Of a stretch of DNA of 29,598 bases, positions 29,489 to 29,598 are shown one piece after another. A program made the position numbers and the translations under genes. A model generated the notes under the pieces. The model saw only the letters and a list, made by a program, of their open reading frames with translations, was not told the origin of the DNA and searched no databases. This stretch comes from Caldilineaceae bacterium. GTDB lineage: Bacteria > Chloroflexota > Anaerolineae > Caldilineales > Caldilineaceae. Within the stretch, counting starts at the first letter, position 1; every line of letters begins with the position of its first letter. The stretch is taken from NCBI GenBank assembly GCA_019637645.1, contig JAHBVH010000097.1, positions 1-29,598 of the forward strand, written 5' to 3'.

Positions 29489-29598
29489 GTAGAGACGCAA
29501 AATATTGCGTCTCTACAGATCGCAAAATATTGCGTCTCTACAGATCGCAAAATGTTGCGTCTCTACAGATCGTAAAATATTGCGTCTCTACAGATCGT
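29489..29598. repeat. Palindrome-derived 25-bp tandem repeat, cut by window edge
   Basis: A full 28-bp palindrome (arms GTAGAGACGCAA and TTGCGTCTCTAC, 29489-29516) is followed by three 25-bp units of pattern AGATCGCAAAATATTGCG plus TCTCTAC at 29517-29541, 29542-29566 and 29567-29591, then the start of a fourth. Units differ by single bases. It is the same family as 12740-12794 and continues beyond the window. Confidence 0.93.

Noticed and set aside
29489..29598. Possible CRISPR array
   Set aside because: Units are contiguous 25-bp repeats with no unique spacers and derive from a palindrome; this is a simple tandem repeat.

Overview
The window looks like a chromosomal segment of a member of the Chloroflexota (filamentous, Chloroflexales/Herpetosiphon-like). 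This is inferred from family content: a type III-B CRISPR module with Csx15 and effector-associated domains, a DHH-CBS-CCA nucleotidyltransferase fusion, and short palindromic repeats of the GTAGAGACGC type. No rRNA, tRNA or marker gene fixes the species. Most genes are moderately GC-rich. The CRISPR-side genes (about 1-3300) and the intein (25389-26672) read as more AT-rich.

Region 1 (1-6132) is a defence island. It starts inside cmr4 and continues through cmr5, cmr6 and a CARF plus PD-(D/E)xK nuclease of the Card1/Can2 kind. Next come an EAD1-Csx15 fusion, a divergent PIN-type toxin-antitoxin pair, a second stand-alone Csx15, a small protein with a GRD-type linker and a SAVED-like C-terminal lobe, and an unmarked remnant that keeps only the two ends of a cas6 gene. 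The cyclase Cas10, the rest of the Cmr complex and any CRISPR array are not in the window. The theme is cyclic-oligoadenylate signalling: one probable effector nuclease, two probable ring-nuclease-like proteins (one carrying an adaptor domain) and one probable nucleotide-sensing lobe without an effector.

Region 2 (6133-12494) holds a GDP-mannose 4,6-dehydratase, a DinB-family protein, and a membrane-anchored protein with a repetitive Thr/Pro-rich stalk and a C-terminal WD40 propeller. A strong bidirectional terminator and an AT-rich gene-free stretch with 11-bp-phased TAAAAAG repeats follow. A near-consensus promoter then precedes a small ORF and a bacterial homologue of the animal ANKH transporter.

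Region 3 (12495-16114) has the large DHH/CBS/CCA-adding enzyme on the minus strand, whose last codons are made of an in-frame tandem palindromic repeat, and a VapC toxin with no full-length antitoxin.

Region 4 (16129-22258, minus strand) is a metabolic operon. A near-consensus promoter precedes a hypothetical protein, a RibD-C-like reductase, a PCMH-type FAD oxidase, a creatininase-family hydrolase, an intact cytosine-deaminase-like amidohydrolase, and a second amidohydrolase that has lost most metal ligands. Together they suggest turnover or synthesis of an N-heterocyclic compound, substrate unknown.

Region 5 (22304-29598) carries a NarL-type response regulator with its histidine kinase, an RtcB RNA ligase interrupted by a 428-residue intein at its metal-binding cysteine, a PLP aminotransferase and a Gfo/Idh/MocA oxidoreductase. 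A 25-bp tandem palindrome-derived repeat runs off the right edge.
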